Source: Heliorestis convoluta (GTDB lineage: Bacteria; Bacillota; Desulfitobacteriia; Heliobacteriales; Heliobacteriaceae). From it: a stretch of DNA of 64,000 nt. The DNA lies in NCBI RefSeq assembly GCF_009649955.1, contig NZ_CP045875.1, positions 1,531,501-1,595,500 of the forward strand. The letters run 5' to 3'. The position numbers and the translations under genes are program-made. Below the pieces are notes generated by a model. It had not been told where the DNA came from. It was given only the letters and a program-made list of their open reading frames with translations, and ran no database searches. Position 1 is the first letter of the stretch. Every line of letters starts with the position of its first letter. Positions 8,152 to 17,092 of the stretch are shown in pieces.

Positions 8152-9654
8152 TTATGGTAAAATAACAACGATTTCACGGTTTTCTTCTTTATACTCCACT
8201 TGATAACCTAACTCTTCGCTGATAAGTCGAAGAGGTGCGAAAGCTCTATCTTCTTGCACAGGCAAAGATTGCAAAGACAAGGTGAGAGAGCGACCCTGGA
8301 AAAGGACTAACGCTTCCTCTCTATCTTCATCATGGGATGCGACACCACCAAGTGCTTCGATGAGAAAACGAAGAGGCAGATAGGCACGATCTTCTCGTAT
8401 CATCGGCGCTTGTTCAATGAAGAATTCTTTACCTGATAGGACTGCTTCGGGACGATCGAGATAGAGACGAAGCTCTCTTTGCGTCGGTGGCTCTAAAACT
8501 TCTTTGGCTCGTAAAAGCTGTAGACTTCTAGTACTAACAGGAAGGTCCGGCGCAAGTCCAACTTGATCAATCATCCTCCCCTGCGGTGACTGATATCGAG
8601 CAATTGTAGCTTTCAAGACACCGCCAGATTCTAAAGGAAAGAGACTTTGTACAGAGCCTTTGCCAAAACTGTTAGATCCAATAAGAAGAGCCTGGGAACG
8701 TTCTTGTAAAGCCGCACTTAGCAGTTCTGCAGCACTTGCTGTATGATGGTCAATGAGGACAGCCATGGGAAGAATCGTCTCTGACCCTTCTGTTCGAAAG
8801 ATGCTTTTATCCCCATCGTTATAAATAAGGTAATATAAAGTCCCTTCTGGTAAAAGGAAGTCTCCAATTGATTGAGCCGCTGTCATAGAACCACCGCCAT
8901 TGCCGCGCAGATCAAGAAGCAATTTTTCCATGCCTTGTTCTATCAGATCGTTATAAACATTGGCAAAGTCCTCGCCTGCTTGTTCTCCAAAGCTATAGAG
9001 ACGAATATAGCCAATGGACTCTCCGACGATCTCTCCTTCCGCTTGCGGTATAGAAATGCGTTCTCGAGTCATTGTTAGTTCATAAGGTTCACCGGTTCGA
9101 GAATTGTTCAATCTCATTGTAACAGAAGTTCCTTCTGGTCCTCGTACCTGGCTAGCCACGAGATCTGTTGTGACACCTTTCGTAAGCAGATCGTCAACCT
9201 GTAAGATAGTATCACCTTTGCCAATACCTGATTTTTCAGCCGGTGAATCAGGAAACACTCTGTCGACGACAGGGTAATCATCAATTTGCGTAATGACCAT
9301 GCCAATACCAGCGTAGTTCAAATTTAGAGAGTCGAGCAAAGCCTGTTCTTCCTCCGGTGTTAGATAGCTCGTATAAGGATCACCCAAGGCCTCTAAAATT
9401 TCATCAATTGAATTATGCTGGAGGATCGCGGCTCCAGGTTGGTCAATGTGATGATATTGCAACAACTGACGCACTTCTTCTAGCAACGCATCTGTGTCTT
9501 CTCTTTCACTAGCAACGATTGCTTCCTGTACTTCTACTGCTTCACTTAAAACAATTTCAGCAAGTTGATTTTGACTGCTTTGGTGATAAGCTTGTACAGG
9601 TATAAACGTTAAAAAGACAAGGAAAAGAAAAGTGAAAATAACAGTACCTTTCAT
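8152..9654 (-). CDS. ctpA: S41 carboxy-terminal processing protease with C-terminal stalk-like domains
   Basis: A 500-residue exported protease. A signal peptide or N-terminal anchor (about 1-22) is followed by a helical prodomain and a PDZ domain (about 100-190, GIGMVITQ). The S41 core follows, with LLDLRGNGGG, the catalytic serine in HHTASAAELLSAAL and the lysine in SNSFGKGSVQS. After the core come two short repeats of the copper-amine-oxidase N-terminal type (REDRAYLPLRFLIEALGG and QEDRAFAPLRLISEELGY), which probably bind the cell wall. The start at 9654 is chosen for its G-rich RBS and signal peptide. An upstream in-frame ATG at 9783 would bury the signal peptide. Confidence 0.85.
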   Translation of the reverse strand: MKGTVIFTFLFLVFLTFIPVQAYHQSSQNQLAEIVLSEAVEVQEAIVASEREDTDALLEEVRQLLQYHHIDQPGAAILQHNSIDEILEALGDPYTSYLTPEEEQALLDSLNLNYAGIGMVITQIDDYPVVDRVFPDSPAEKSGIGKGDTILQVDDLLTKGVTTDLVASQVRGPEGTSVTMRLNNSRTGEPYELTMTRERISIPQAEGEIVGESIGYIRLYSFGEQAGEDFANVYNDLIEQGMEKLLLDLRGNGGGSMTAAQSIGDFLLPEGTLYYLIYNDGDKSIFRTEGSETILPMAVLIDHHTASAAELLSAALQERSQALLIGSNSFGKGSVQSLFPLESGGVLKATIARYQSPQGRMIDQVGLAPDLPVSTRSLQLLRAKEVLEPPTQRELRLYLDRPEAVLSGKEFFIEQAPMIREDRAYLPLRFLIEALGGVASHDEDREEALVLFQGRSLTLSLQSLPVQEDRAFAPLRLISEELGYQVEYKEENREIVVILP

Positions 9655-9860
9655 AGTAGCGCCCCCCTTTGATTGAGAAAGGATACCTTGGTTACTACAG
9701 TAAAAGTGGTAGCAGTAGATATTGATAACAATACCTACTAGATTATACTCTATCTGCTTCTGCTTGTCAGTTAGATGGAGCAATAAGAATGGCTCAGTTT
9801 GTTACTTTTTTCTCACATCTAACGATACTTTGCCCTTTCGTTCTTTTCTCAAAAAAAGTA

Positions 9861-9889
9861 TTGACAAAAAAGTGGTAACCTGATAATTT
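9861..9889 (+). promoter_or_regulatory. trp operon promoter
   Basis: TTGACA (9861-9866) is followed by an AT-rich -10. Candidates are TAATTT at 9884 with a 17-bp spacer, or GATAAT at 9882 with a 15-bp spacer. Transcription would start near 9894-9896, right at the beginning of the GAG repeats. Confidence 0.65.
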
Positions 9890-9890
9890 T

Positions 9891-9951
9891 GAGTAGAGAT
9901 GAGTTTAGAGTTGAGTAGAGTTGAGAAGAGTAGAGTCGAGCGGAGAATGAG
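9891..9951 (+). promoter_or_regulatory. TRAP-type RNA binding site in the trpE leader
   Basis: GAG/TAG triplets start at 9891, 9896, 9901, 9906 (or 9908), 9913, 9918, 9923, 9928, 9933, 9938, 9943 and 9949. They are almost all separated by 2 nt. If transcription starts near 9895, exactly eleven triplets remain in the RNA, matching the 11-subunit trp RNA-binding attenuation protein (TRAP, MtrB). In Bacillus, tryptophan-loaded TRAP wraps such RNA and forces termination before trpE. A terminator follows here in the expected place. The mtrB gene is not in this window. Confidence 0.8.
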
Positions 9952-9954
9952 CGG

Positions 9955-10009
9955 GGTCTTTCTATTTATGTATGAAAGAACCGGTCTACTTCGGTAGGCC
10001 GGTTTTTTG
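9955..10009 (+). terminator. trp attenuator: antiterminator/terminator pair
   Basis: The terminator stem is AACCGGTCTAC/GTAGGCCGGTT (9979-9989/9994-10004) with a TTCG loop and a T-run. An alternative stem pairs GGTCTTTC (9955-9962) with GAAAGAACC (9974-9982, one bulged A), which would take the 5' arm of the terminator. The antiterminator starts 3 nt after the last GAG triplet, so a bound ring could block it and let the terminator form. Confidence 0.75.
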
Positions 10010-10068
10010 TTATGCTTTTTTAAGAAATTTAACTTTTTCGCTTGTCGATATAGAAAGGGAGAGTTCAT

Positions 10069-11559
10069 ATGAATGGGATCATCGGTTGTCAAGATTTTAT
10101 GGAACAAAGTAAAAAGTATCGTTATATTCCCATGCACAGTACTTTCTCAGCAGACTTAGATACACCGATTACGTTTTTTCACAAGTTGACAGGTCATGGC
10201 CTGGGATACTTATTAGAAAGTGTAGAGCGCGGTACTGTTCTGGGTCGCTACTCCTTCGTAGGCGCAGAACCTATGGCCTTTTTTACTTGGCCCGTAGATG
10301 ATAACAAGGGAAAAGAGGCCTGCACAGAGAAAAGAGACCCTTTGCTTGCTTTAAGGCATTGGTTAGAGCAATTGCAAGTAGCGCCGCTTTCAACAGAAGG
10401 TGAACTTCCTCGGTTCTATGGCGGTGCTGTTGGCTACTTTGCTTACGATTTGATTCGCTATTATGAACGATTGCCAGAAAGGGCTGTCGATGATCGCTCT
10501 TTACCAGAAGCTTCTCTGATGGTAACACGCTACACCCTGGTTATTGACCACCTGCGTCACAAAGCGACGTTGGTCTATCTTGCAGAAGCAGGCGATGAAG
10601 AAGCCTATCATTTTGCTCTAGAACAATTGCAAGAAAAGTTGCACCTTCTAAAAGCACAGCTAGAACCATCTTCTTTTGAAAAAGCTTTACTTGAAAAGCA
10701 AGGTCAAACCTTTGCAGGGAAAGCAGAAGTTACATCTACATTCAATCAAGAGACATTTTGCCGGGCTGTAGATAAGTGCAAAGAATATATTGCAGCCGGC
10801 GATGTTTTTCAAGTTGTATTGTCACAGCGCTTTTCACGACCTTTACGGGTCCATCCTTTTAATATCTATCGCTCTTTGCGGTCCCTCAATCCATCGCCTT
10901 ATCTTTTTTATTTGAACTTACCAGGCTTAACACTGGCCGGTTCTTCGCCGGAGTTGCTTGTTCGAGCAGAAGGCAATCATTTAGAGACCCATCCGATAGC
11001 AGGTACAAGGCGAAGAGGCAAAGATGAAGCAGCAGATCGTGAGTTGGCAGAAGATTTGTTGAGCGATCCAAAAGAAAGAGCAGAACATCTGATGCTGGTC
11101 GATCTGGGCCGCAATGACATAGGAAGAGTGAGTCGTACAGGTACAGTAAAAGTAGATCGTTTTATGGAAGTAGAGAAATACTCTCATGTGATTCACTTGG
11201 TCAGCAAAGTAACTGGCGAGATTGCAGAAGATAAGACAGGTCTCGATGCTTTGGCCAGTGTAATGCCAGCCGGTACCCTTAGCGGTGCTCCCAAAGTTCG
11301 AGCTATGGAGATTATTGATGAGCTAGAGCCTGTTCGGCGAGGTCCCTATGGTGGCGCTGTAGGATACCTTGGCTTCGATGGGAATTTAGATTCTTGTATC
11401 ACCATTCGTACGATGGTCATGCACAATAACCAGGTTGATATTCAAGTTGGTGCCGGTGTTGTCGCTGATTCCGTACCAATTCTAGAATATGAAGAGACCA
11501 TGAACAAAGCACGAGCCCTTTTTGAAGCGATTGATCGGGCGGAAGGAGAATTTCTATGA
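10069..11559 (+). CDS. trpE: Anthranilate synthase component I
   Basis: A 496-residue protein that converts chorismate plus ammonia to anthranilate, the first step of tryptophan synthesis. The chorismate-binding domain shows [11 protein letters not shown], the [10 protein letters not shown] substrate-loop motif and [15 protein letters not shown]. The N-terminal LLESVERG segment is the usual tryptophan feedback site. It is the first gene of trpEGDCFBA and overlaps trpG by 4 nt (ATGA). It is controlled by the TRAP-type leader upstream. Confidence 0.97.
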   Translation: MNGIIGCQDFMEQSKKYRYIPMHSTFSADLDTPITFFHKLTGHGLGYLLESVERGTVLGRYSFVGAEPMAFFTWPVDDNKGKEACTEKRDPLLALRHWLEQLQVAPLSTEGELPRFYGGAVGYFAYDLIRYYERLPERAVDDRSLPEASLMVTRYTLVIDHLRHKATLVYLAEAGDEEAYHFALEQLQEKLHLLKAQLEPSSFEKALLEKQGQTFAGKAEVTSTFNQETFCRAVDKCKEYIAAGDVFQVVLSQRFSRPLRVHPFNIYRSLRSLNPSPYLFYLNLPGLTLAGSSPELLVRAEGNHLETHPIAGTRRRGKDEAADRELAEDLLSDPKERAEHLMLVDLGRNDIGRVSRTGTVKVDRFMEVEKYSHVIHLVSKVTGEIAEDKTGLDALASVMPAGTLSGAPKVRAMEIIDELEPVRRGPYGGAVGYLGFDGNLDSCITIRTMVMHNNQVDIQVGAGVVADSVPILEYEETMNKARALFEAIDRAEGEFL

Positions 11560-12122
11560 TCGTAATGATCGACAACTACGATTCCTTCACCTATAACCTC
11601 GTCCAGTATCTCGGGGAGTTAGGAGAACAAATACAAGTTTTTCGCAATGATCATGTAGAGATAGCGGAGATTGAAAAATTGCAACCTCAGCACATTGTTA
11701 TCTCGCCAGGGCCTTGTACGCCCAACGAAGCAGGCATATCGATGGATGTAATTCGACACTTTGCTGGTTCTATCCCTATCCTCGGAGTCTGCCTCGGTCA
11801 TCAATCGATTGGGCAAGTTTTCGGAGGAAGAGTGATTCGAGCAAGCCGCTTGATGCATGGAAAGACCTCGCCGATTTCTCATGATGGCAAGACAATTTTC
11901 GAAAATTTACCCGATCCTTTTACGGCAACGCGCTATCACTCACTGGTGGTAGAACAAGCAACTTTACCAGATTGTCTCGAAGTGTCAGCACGAAGCGATG
12001 ATGGAGAAATTATGGGGTTGCGTCACAAAGAATTCTGCGTCGAGGGAGTGCAGTTTCACCCGGAATCCATTTTAACAGATAATGGGAAAGGCCTATTAAA
12101 GAACTTCTTAAATTTACGATAG
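11556..12122 (+). CDS. trpG: Anthranilate synthase glutamine amidotransferase component
   Basis: A 188-residue class I amidotransferase that supplies ammonia to TrpE. The nucleophile cysteine is in GVCLGHQ and the His-Glu pair in QFHPES. The ATGA overlap with trpE implies translational coupling. It may also serve para-aminobenzoate synthesis, as in Bacillus where one amidotransferase is shared, but no pabB is seen here. Confidence 0.96.
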   Translation: MIVMIDNYDSFTYNLVQYLGELGEQIQVFRNDHVEIAEIEKLQPQHIVISPGPCTPNEAGISMDVIRHFAGSIPILGVCLGHQSIGQVFGGRVIRASRLMHGKTSPISHDGKTIFENLPDPFTATRYHSLVVEQATLPDCLEVSARSDDGEIMGLRHKEFCVEGVQFHPESILTDNGKGLLKNFLNLR

Positions 12123-12218
12123 CATGAAGGTGAGTAGAGATGAGTCATTTGCAAGAGGATATTGCTCGTGAGAGCTTGTTGACTCTGCTAGATGGGGAGC
12201 TTTTAGGAGAGAAGAGAG
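12120..12218 (+). promoter_or_regulatory. GAG/TAG triplet cluster over the trpD ribosome binding site
   Basis: GAGTAGAGATGAG (12132-12144) spans the trpD start codon region and is identical to the first 13 nt of the trpE-leader repeat (9891-9903). More GAG/TAG triplets follow at 12155, 12170, 12189, 12197, 12204, 12207 and 12214, with one before at 12120. TRAP blocks translation of some Bacillus genes by binding such clusters at the RBS. The irregular spacing makes this a weak, inferred site. Confidence 0.3.
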
Positions 12219-13195
12219 CAGAATCACTTATGAACGCTGTTATGGAAGGCAAGGTGCCTCCCATACAACTTGCAGGTATCTTGGTGGCTTTGCGGTTTAT
12301 GGGAGAAAGAGAAGAAGAGTTGACAGGTCTGGCGCGAGCTATGCGCAACCGCGTCTATAGAGAGATGACTCCCTTTGTTCCTGCCAATTACCATGAGATC
12401 AAAGACTCTGTTGTAGATACTTGTGGTACCGGTGGCGATGGTGCAGGCACTTTTAATATCTCAACGGCGACAGCGATGGTAGTCGCAGCTGCAGGTGTTC
12501 CTGTAGCCAAACATGGCAACCGTGCTGTATCAGGCAAAGCAGGATCAGCAGATGTGTTGGAAGCGTTGGGCCTTGCTGTAGATTGTTCTCCCGAAAAATC
12601 ATTTCAATGTCTCATGAAGACTGGCTTTGGCTTCTTTTTCGCACCGCAATGTCATCGGGCCATGGCTCATGCAGGACCTGTTCGTCGGGAACTGGGAGTG
12701 CCGACCTTATTCAATCTGTTAGGGCCTCTTACCAATCCCGCAGGTGCGAAGAGGCAATTGGTAGGTGTCAATCGTCCTGAACGAGTAGAATTGATGGCTC
12801 GAGTCTTGCGAGGTCTCGGTGTTACAAAAGCTTGTGTTGTTCATGGTCACGGCGGCCTAGATGAACTGACACTTACAGGCCCTTCGCAAGTGGCCTTCTT
12901 GAAAGAAGGAGAAATCGAGAACACCCTTATTGATCCGAAAGATTATGGTTTTTCTTACTGCCACATAGAAGAAGTAACAGGTGGAACAAAAGAAGAAAAT
13001 GCAGCCATTCTTGAAAAAATATTTTATGGAGAGAAAGGTCCACAACGTGACATTGTTGTCTTGAACGCAGGTGCTACCTTCTATGTTGCTGATATTGTAT
13101 CAGATTTGCGTGAAGGGATTGCACTTGCGGAAGTAACGATTGATAGCGGAAATGTTATCGCTTTATTACAAAAGATTAGAACTTTTATGCAGTAA
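12140..13195 (+). CDS. trpD: Anthranilate phosphoribosyltransferase
   Basis: A 351-residue enzyme that transfers the phosphoribosyl group of PRPP to anthranilate. The PRPP-binding motif GTGGDGAGTFNIST and the anthranilate-site segment KHGNRAVSGKAGSADVLEALG are intact, as is PVRRELGVPTLFNLLGPL. It starts 17 nt after trpG. The RBS AAGGTGAG merges into three regularly spaced GAG triplets. Confidence 0.96.
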   Translation: MSHLQEDIARESLLTLLDGELLGEKRAESLMNAVMEGKVPPIQLAGILVALRFMGEREEELTGLARAMRNRVYREMTPFVPANYHEIKDSVVDTCGTGGDGAGTFNISTATAMVVAAAGVPVAKHGNRAVSGKAGSADVLEALGLAVDCSPEKSFQCLMKTGFGFFFAPQCHRAMAHAGPVRRELGVPTLFNLLGPLTNPAGAKRQLVGVNRPERVELMARVLRGLGVTKACVVHGHGGLDELTLTGPSQVAFLKEGEIENTLIDPKDYGFSYCHIEEVTGGTKEENAAILEKIFYGEKGPQRDIVVLNAGATFYVADIVSDLREGIALAEVTIDSGNVIALLQKIRTFMQ

Positions 13196-13210
13196 AAGGA
13201 GGCGCAATTC

Positions 13211-14050
13211 TTGGCACAACCTCAAGTTACTTTAGAAGGTTTTCTGCAAAGGGTATGGGATTGCAAGCAAAAAGAGCTTGCAGAGGCAAAAGCAAAAGTT
13301 TCTTTTAAGGATTTAGAAAATGAAGTGGTCAACGTACCAGCGCCTCTCGATCTAGCCCAAGCGCTTCGGAATAAGGGCAACCCTATGAAAGTTATCGCTG
13401 AGATCAAGAGAGCCTCTCCATCTAAAGGCCTTCTTCATGGTAGTCTACAAGCGCCTGTAATGGCTAAAACGTATGAACAAGCTGGTGCAGCAGCTATCTC
13501 GGTCTTAACAGAAGAAAAATATTTTCAAGGCTCCTTACAAGATCTTCGAGATGTAAGAAATCAAGTGAACATTCCTTTGCTGCGAAAAGACTTTCTTTCG
13601 GATCCTTATCAGATTGTAGAAGCGAGAGTAGCCGGTGCTGATGCAGTTTTGCTTATTGCAGCTTTTCTTGGGCCTGCCTTGTTAACAGAAATGGTGCAGG
13701 CAGCCCTTCATTATAAAGTACAGCCGCTCATTGAAATTCATGATAGCCATGAAATTGCCTGGGTCAATGAAGCCATAACAAGTGGACAGAAAACAGATAG
13801 ACAGTGGCAACCGATTGTGGGGATCAATGCCAGAAACCTACAAAGCCTTGTTGTTGATAAAGAACAGGTCTTAGAACTGGGAAAACAACTGCCTCAAGAC
13901 CTGATTAAAGTCGCAGAAAGTGGCCTTAAAGAGCCAGAAGAAGTCTTAAAAGCAAAGCAAGCTGGCTTTGATGCCATATTGGTAGGAGAAGCATTGGTTA
14001 CAGCAGACTATGCAGGCACAGCTCTAAGGAACCTAGTCAGTTTAACTTGA
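13211..14050 (+). CDS. trpC: Indole-3-glycerol phosphate synthase
   Basis: A 279-residue TIM-barrel enzyme that closes the indole ring. It has EIKRASPSKG (catalytic lysine), LLRKDF, VGINARNL and the phosphate-binding VAESGL and LVGEALV segments. The start is TTG at 13211, 8 nt behind AAAAGGAGG. It is a separate protein here, not fused to TrpF. Confidence 0.95.
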   Translation: MAQPQVTLEGFLQRVWDCKQKELAEAKAKVSFKDLENEVVNVPAPLDLAQALRNKGNPMKVIAEIKRASPSKGLLHGSLQAPVMAKTYEQAGAAAISVLTEEKYFQGSLQDLRDVRNQVNIPLLRKDFLSDPYQIVEARVAGADAVLLIAAFLGPALLTEMVQAALHYKVQPLIEIHDSHEIAWVNEAITSGQKTDRQWQPIVGINARNLQSLVVDKEQVLELGKQLPQDLIKVAESGLKEPEEVLKAKQAGFDAILVGEALVTADYAGTALRNLVSLT

Positions 14051-14066
14051 GGAGGCAATATCGACC

Positions 14067-14750
14067 GTGGCACGGGTAAAAATTTGCGGTATCGGTACCT
14101 ATGAAGACGCTATGGTGGCGATTGAAAGTGGCGCCCATGCTATTGCTTTTAACTTTGTTCGAGCTTCTAAGCGCTATATTAACCCTGAAAAAGCGCGAGA
14201 CATCATCTTGCAGCTACCACCTTTTGTATCGATAGTCGGTGTCTTTGCTGATGAACCTCGCTATAGTGTAGAAGAAATTGCTTCTTTATGTCGTCTTCAA
14301 GTTCTTCAGTTTCATGGCCAGGAATCGCCGGAATATTGTCGTCGATGGTCCTATCATACGATCAAAGCGTTTCGTCTTGCTGACGCTAAGAATGACATAG
14401 CGAAACAAGAACAGAGCAACGCTTTGTTCAGTTCATGGACTGCTCTGTTAGAAGAATCACAACAATATGACGTCGATGCTTTTCTCGTAGATGCCTACAG
14501 CCCTGGTGCATTGGGTGGGACAGGCAAAGCTTTTGATTGGTCTAAGATAGATGGCCCTCTTTCCAAACCTTTTGTTTTAGCGGGTGGACTTAATCCAGAC
14601 AATGTAGCAGAAGCTGTAAGAATAGTTAAGCCCTATGGCGTTGATGTTGCTTCCGGTGTTGAAGTAGGTGGACGAAAAGATCCTGCCAAAGCCAAAGCAT
14701 TTATCAATGCTGTTCATAAAGGAATAAGTCTCTACGGTGTTTCAATCTAA
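14067..14750 (+). CDS. trpF: Phosphoribosylanthranilate isomerase
   Basis: A 227-residue TIM barrel that carries out the Amadori rearrangement before TrpC. It has the N-terminal KICGI catalytic cysteine motif, [10 protein letters not shown], the catalytic aspartate region VDAY, and the phosphate site [10 protein letters not shown] with VDVASGVE. It has a GTG start behind GGAGG. It is slightly longer than the usual 200-210 residues, with extra residues around 115-140. Confidence 0.94.
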   Translation: MARVKICGIGTYEDAMVAIESGAHAIAFNFVRASKRYINPEKARDIILQLPPFVSIVGVFADEPRYSVEEIASLCRLQVLQFHGQESPEYCRRWSYHTIKAFRLADAKNDIAKQEQSNALFSSWTALLEESQQYDVDAFLVDAYSPGALGGTGKAFDWSKIDGPLSKPFVLAGGLNPDNVAEAVRIVKPYGVDVASGVEVGGRKDPAKAKAFINAVHKGISLYGVSI

Positions 14751-14778
14751 TAACAAAGGTCCAAAAGGAGATTCAGAG

Positions 14779-15969
14779 ATGTCAACAACTATAAAAGCCG
14801 GTCGCTTTGGTTATTTCGGTGGATCCTATGTACCGGAGACATTAAAGCCGGCCTTAGAAGAACTAGCGCAAGCCTATGAACAATACTCTCAAGATGAAGA
14901 GTTTCAAAATGAATTTATCTCTTACTTGAATGACTATGCAGGCAGGCCAAGCTTGCTTTATAAAGCAAATCGGTTAAGTGAACGCCTTGGTGGCGCTACG
15001 ATTTATCTTAAACGAGAAGATCTAAATCATACAGGGTCACATAAGATTAACAACGTTCTTGGTCAAGCCTTATTAGCTTATAAAATGGGCAAAAAGCGTG
15101 TGATTGCCGAAACAGGCGCTGGTCAACATGGTGTAGCTACGGCAACAGCCTGCGCCCTCTTTGGATTATCTTGCGAAGTTTATATGGGTGCTGAAGATGT
15201 GAAACGACAGGCCCTTAATGTATTGCGTATGGAACTTCTTGGCGCCAAAGTGATTGCTGTAGACAAAGGCACAGCGACACTAAAAGATGCGATCAATGAA
15301 GCGCTTCGTGACTGGGTCACAAACGTTGATAGTACTTACTATTGCTTTGGGACTGCTGCTGGACCCCACCCTTATCCAAGTATTGTTCGAGACTTTCAAT
15401 CGATCATTGGTAAAGAAGCACGAAAGCAAAGCTTACAAGCAGAAGGACGTTTGCCAGATGCTGTTATCGCTTGTATCGGCGGTGGTAGCAATGCCATGGG
15501 CATCTTCTCAGGCTTTATCGATGATCAAGAAGTGCCCCTGATTGGCGTAGAAGCAGGCGGCACAGGAATGGAACAAGGAAAGCATGCGGCCTCCCTCGTT
15601 GCTGGCAAGCCTGGTGTCTTACATGGGGCTCGTTCTTATCTATTGCAAGACCAATATGGTCAAGTTTTATCGACCCATTCCATTGCAGCAGGCTTAGACT
15701 ATCCTTCTGTCGGTCCCCAGCTTGCTTACTTAAAAGATTGTGGTAGAGCAAACTTCGAAGTTATTACAGATCGTGAAGCTCTTGATGCCTTTGCTCTTTT
15801 AGCAAGTACCGAAGGGATATTGCCCGCTTTAGAAAGCTCTCATGCTGTTGCTCAGGCGATAAAAGTGGCACCTGCTATGAGAAAAGATCAATTTATCATT
15901 GTCAACCTTTCTGGTCGAGGCGACAAAGATGTGCATACACTGGCAGAGGAGATGGGCAAGAAATGGTAG
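14779..15969 (+). CDS. trpB: Tryptophan synthase beta chain
   Basis: A 396-residue PLP enzyme that joins indole and serine. The Schiff-base lysine is in HTGSHKINN, the phosphate-binding loop is [10 protein letters not shown], and GRFGYFGG opens the protein as in most TrpB1. The ATG at 14779 behind AAAAGGAG fits the family. An earlier in-frame start at 14737 would overlap trpF and lacks an RBS. Confidence 0.96.
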   Translation: MSTTIKAGRFGYFGGSYVPETLKPALEELAQAYEQYSQDEEFQNEFISYLNDYAGRPSLLYKANRLSERLGGATIYLKREDLNHTGSHKINNVLGQALLAYKMGKKRVIAETGAGQHGVATATACALFGLSCEVYMGAEDVKRQALNVLRMELLGAKVIAVDKGTATLKDAINEALRDWVTNVDSTYYCFGTAAGPHPYPSIVRDFQSIIGKEARKQSLQAEGRLPDAVIACIGGGSNAMGIFSGFIDDQEVPLIGVEAGGTGMEQGKHAASLVAGKPGVLHGARSYLLQDQYGQVLSTHSIAAGLDYPSVGPQLAYLKDCGRANFEVITDREALDAFALLASTEGILPALESSHAVAQAIKVAPAMRKDQFIIVNLSGRGDKDVHTLAEEMGKKW

Positions 15970-16823
15970 AAGAAATGAAGAAAGGAACATACAAAGCCTT
16001 ACGGGGGACTCAAAAAATTGAAGCCACCTTCGAAGCCTTGAGAAAAAAAGGCAGCAAAGCTTTTATTCCTTATATTACAGCAGGCGATCCTGATATAGCG
16101 ACAACGAAAGAACTGGTTCTGGCCTTAGAGAACGAAGGGGCTCACATCATTGAGCTTGGAGTGCCTTTTAGCGACCCCGTAGCCGATGGACCTATCATAC
16201 AAGAAGCCACAGCGCGCTCTCTTGCTGCCGGCACGACTTTGGCATCAGTCCTTGATCTGGTAAAGCAAGTACGACAGGAGTCAGAAATACCTCTGATTCT
16301 TATGACCTATTACAACTTACTTCTCGCCTATGGACTGGAAGAATTTGCTCGAGATGGTGCTAAAGCGGGTGTTGATGGCGTCATCATTGCCGATCTTCCT
16401 GTAGAAGAAGGCGATGAATTGCGTGAAGTATTAGATCCACAAGGGCTGGCTCTTGTGCCTCTTGTGGCACCAACATCAACACAAGAACGCTTGCAACGTA
16501 TTGCAGAACATGCCCGTGGCTTTATTTACTGCGTTTCTTTAACGGGTGTTACAGGAGAAAGGCAAGAATTGCCGCCCGATGGCGAGAAGCTGCTTCAACG
16601 AATGAGAGAAGTGACCGATCTACCGCTGGCTCTTGGTTTTGGCATCTCGAAAGCGGAGCAAATTCCTTATATGGCAGAAAAAGCCGATGCTGTTATTGTT
16701 GGTAGTGCCATTGTAAAAGTAATTGCCCAGAATCTGAATGAAAGAGAAAAGCTGGTACCCCAGGTGGCTTCTTTGGTACGGCAAATGGTGCAGGCTTTGC
16801 CACAAAAATTGACAATTAAATAA
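15963..16823 (+). CDS. trpA: Tryptophan synthase alpha chain
   Basis: A 286-residue TIM barrel that cleaves indole-3-glycerol phosphate and channels indole to TrpB. It shows [14 protein letters not shown] (catalytic glutamate), [11 protein letters not shown] (catalytic aspartate), VSLTGVTG and FGISKAEQ. It overlaps trpB by 7 nt. Its first 20 residues are extra compared with typical TrpA, and ATG 15975 is an alternative start. It is the last trp gene before a new promoter. Confidence 0.95.
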   Translation: MVEEMKKGTYKALRGTQKIEATFEALRKKGSKAFIPYITAGDPDIATTKELVLALENEGAHIIELGVPFSDPVADGPIIQEATARSLAAGTTLASVLDLVKQVRQESEIPLILMTYYNLLLAYGLEEFARDGAKAGVDGVIIADLPVEEGDELREVLDPQGLALVPLVAPTSTQERLQRIAEHARGFIYCVSLTGVTGERQELPPDGEKLLQRMREVTDLPLALGFGISKAEQIPYMAEKADAVIVGSAIVKVIAQNLNEREKLVPQVASLVRQMVQALPQKLTIK

Positions 16824-16831
16824 TTCAATCA

Positions 16832-16860
16832 TTGTCAGCCGGTGGAGGCTGTGATATAGT
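16832..16860 (+). promoter_or_regulatory. Promoter for the aroF-pheA-tyrA-aroA segment
   Basis: TTGTCA (16832-16837), a 17-bp spacer and TATAGT (16855-16860) lie just after trpA. Confidence 0.6.
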
Positions 16861-16868
16861 TTATTTTG

Positions 16869-17015
16869 TAGGACCTTGCCAGAGCAAGGTGTGTAGTATG
16901 GGTAGTAGGCATGGAGTTTTGATTTTTTTGGATTCCCAATGTTGTAGGATGGTAGCACGGTAGGAGCCATGAAGATTTTTTAGGCACTCCACCTGTTCTG
17001 TTGGAGTGTCTTTTT
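16869..17015 (+). promoter_or_regulatory. aroF leader with attenuator; scattered GAG/TAG triplets
   Basis: A terminator GGCACTCCA/TGGAGTGTC (16983-16991/17002-17010) with TTTTT ends the leader. GGTAGGAGCC (16959-16968) can instead pair with GGCACTCCACC, giving an antiterminator. About ten GAG/TAG triplets occur from 16869 to 16966, and the last two (16961, 16964) fall inside that antiterminator arm. A hairpin ACCTTGC/GCAAGGT lies at about 16873-16890. The block GGATGGTAGCACGG resembles a T-box core, but the leader is short for a T-box. Regulation by tryptophan/TRAP or another aromatic signal is inferred. Confidence 0.5.
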
Positions 17016-17092
17016 GTCTCTTTATGAGAAATACCGATTGCCAAACCTTCCGAACGGAAAGATTAAAAGCAAAGAAAAGGGAGGCGTGGATA

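Noticed and set aside
16898-16963. Leader peptide for classical ribosome-stalling attenuation of aroF
   Set aside because: A 21-codon ORF exists behind AAGGTG, but it contains one Phe and no Trp or Tyr run, so it is a poor sensor of aromatic amino acids.
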